From Candidatus Parcubacteria bacterium (GTDB taxonomy: Bacteria; Patescibacteriota; Minisyncoccia; UBA6257; 2-01-FULL-56-20): a DNA stretch of 41,294 bases. This document shows, in pieces, positions 40,835 to 41,294 of this stretch. Location of the stretch: assembly GCA_027355945.1 (NCBI GenBank), contig DAIEHA010000008.1:1-41294 (forward strand), in the 5' to 3' direction. Position 1 is the stretch's first letter. Each line of letters starts with the position of its first letter. A program made the translations under genes and the position numbers. The notes beneath the pieces are model-generated. The model saw only the letters and a list, made by a program, of their open reading frames with translations, searched no databases and was not told where the DNA came from.

Positions 40835-40933
40835 ATGAAGACCATCCGTGTGGGCAACAATTTCATCACCTTTTTATCATTCAAGAAGACCTCTTCACGT
40901 ACGCGGCGGGGATTCGGCTTCTTCTTCCTCTAA
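40835..40933 (+). CDS. Predicted 32-aa basic/aromatic peptide divergent from lexA-like gene
   Basis: ATG to TAA encodes 32 residues: MKTIRVGNNFITF at the start, a Lys/Ser/Arg-rich middle (SFKKTSSRTRRG) and FGFFFL at the end. It has its own TTGACA promoter and a terminator hairpin, and it lies back to back with the lexA-like repressor. The ~60-nt leader has no SD and ends in a run of ACC/ACT triplets. No homologue is known to me. It could be a damage-induced peptide, a leader peptide or a toxin. The reading frame is short, so coding status needs proof. Confidence 0.45.
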   Translation: MKTIRVGNNFITFLSFKKTSSRTRRGFGFFFL

Positions 40934-40961
40934 TCCCGTCATGCCATCCGTTCCGCGATAG

Positions 40962-40990
40962 ATCCCGCCGCAATGCCGGCGGGATTTCAT
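40962..40990 (+). terminator. Terminator after the 32-aa peptide
   Basis: ATCCCGCCG and CGGCGGGAT form a 9-bp stem around CAATGC (40962-40985). TTCATTC follows. Confidence 0.75.
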
Positions 40991-41016
40991 TCTCCGCACC
41001 CCCGCTGCACGGTGAA

Positions 41017-41044
41017 TTGCATTATTTCTTATATATGATATAAT
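41017..41044 (+). promoter_or_regulatory. Promoter of the gene at the window end
   Basis: TTGCAT (41017-41022), a 16-bp spacer, TGA-TATAAT (41036-41044). Start expected near 41051. Confidence 0.65.
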
Positions 41045-41050
41045 ATGCCC

Positions 41051-41118
41051 AGTGCATCGATCCGTCCCTCAGAGGAGGGTCGGAAGATTGTCCCTCATCG
41101 ATGCAAGAAAGGAGGAGT
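41051..41118 (+). promoter_or_regulatory. Folded 5' leader with exposed or sequestered SD
   Basis: TGCATCGAT (41053-41061) and ATCGATGCA (41097-41105) form a 9-bp stem. Inside, CCCTC-AGAG-GAGGG (41066-41079) is a hairpin, and a second CCCTC (41092-41096) can compete for GAGGG or pair with the GGAGG SD (41111-41115). AAAGGAGGAG (41108-41117) precedes the ATG. The alternatives resemble a regulatory switch. Confidence 0.5.
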
Positions 41119-41294
41119 ATGGGTTCGCACTCATATTCACCGATGGCGTACGTCCGGAGGGCGTTCGTTATCGCATACGGCGGGGTCCGCAGGATCCGCA
41201 GAGAGATACCTCTCCGGATACACTGGAAGCTGCGGATGGGGACGCCGTTCCCTACCTGCCGCAAGGAACGAAGGACGGCATTCCTGTACGCCAC
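41119..41294 (+). CDS. Partial gene at window end, unknown product
   Basis: An open frame from ATG at 41119, with a strong SD, to the end of the window (at least 58 codons). The product starts MGSHSYSPMAYVRRAF and is basic, with many Arg residues. No family can be given from the fragment. Confidence 0.55.
   Translation, partial: MGSHSYSPMAYVRRAFVIAYGGVRRIRREIPLRIHWKLRMGTPFPTCRKERRTAFLYA

Overview
The window looks like part of the chromosome of a small-genome Candidate Phyla Radiation bacterium (Patescibacteria, most like a high-GC Parcubacteria-type lineage). This is an inference from gene content. The window has a pyruvate kinase without its C-terminal domain, RNase J, PolX, a membrane-anchored ClpC-like protein, a LexA-like S24 repressor, DUF5652, DUF5666 and DUF2127 proteins, and no biosynthetic operons. 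TGA is used as a normal stop (for example in smpB), so the UGA=Gly code of Gracilibacteria/Absconditabacteria does not apply. GC is high almost everywhere, except in a clearly AT-richer patch at about 28.2-30.2 kb.

Layout. 0-3.7 kb (+): tRNA-Leu(CAG), a HIT protein, RNase J, TrpRS. 3.7-9.7 kb (-): IleRS carrying an inserted histidine-phosphatase domain, a small unknown protein, ArgRS. 9.7-10.4 kb (+): a probable structured small RNA, then smpB. 10.4-13.4 kb (-): a membrane-anchored DsbA-like protein, a cysteine-synthase-like PLP protein, a CofE-like ligase homologue. 13.4-16.6 kb: panD (+), an AI-2E-type permease and a DUF5652 protein (-), an Nramp-related transporter (+). 16.6-21.3 kb: an orphan small gene, then lower glycolysis, with pyk (-) divergent from eno-gpmI (+). 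21.3-24.5 kb (-): a four-gene operon with an FMN-binding anchored protein, an RnfD/NqrB-like membrane domain fused to a flavoprotein reductase, and two exported or anchored proteins. Divergent from it is an ECF sigma factor with two membrane-protein genes (24.7-26.2 kb). 26.3-28 kb: an unknown gene and an ATP-grasp enzyme. 28.2-30.2 kb (-): a probable acquired pair, an NCS2 purine permease and a methyltransferase, just downstream of tmRNA (ssrA, 30.4-30.7 kb). 30.9-34.6 kb: small membrane proteins, infC with an AUU start, rpmI, rplT, a Nudix hydrolase, an orphan gene. 34.6-40.7 kb (-): PolX, membrane ClpC-like ATPase with a small membrane partner, an Fe-S-less family-4-type uracil-DNA glycosylase, and a LexA-like repressor divergent from a 32-residue peptide gene. 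The window ends inside a gene with a strongly folded leader.

Expression logic. At least ten genes have a -10 hexamer ending exactly 6 nt before the ATG and no Shine-Dalgarno sequence. Five more have gaps of 7-8 nt. These transcripts should be leaderless. A separate set (panD, several orphan small genes, an operon-internal gene) has a strong GGAGG with an ordinary leader. The window therefore shows two initiation modes side by side.

Most notable for follow-up: the phosphatase domain inside IleRS; the flavin-only electron-transfer operon next to an ECF sigma cassette; the rod-shaped RNA between argS and smpB with its own promoter and terminator; the leaderless/SD split; and the small peptide gene divergent from lexA.
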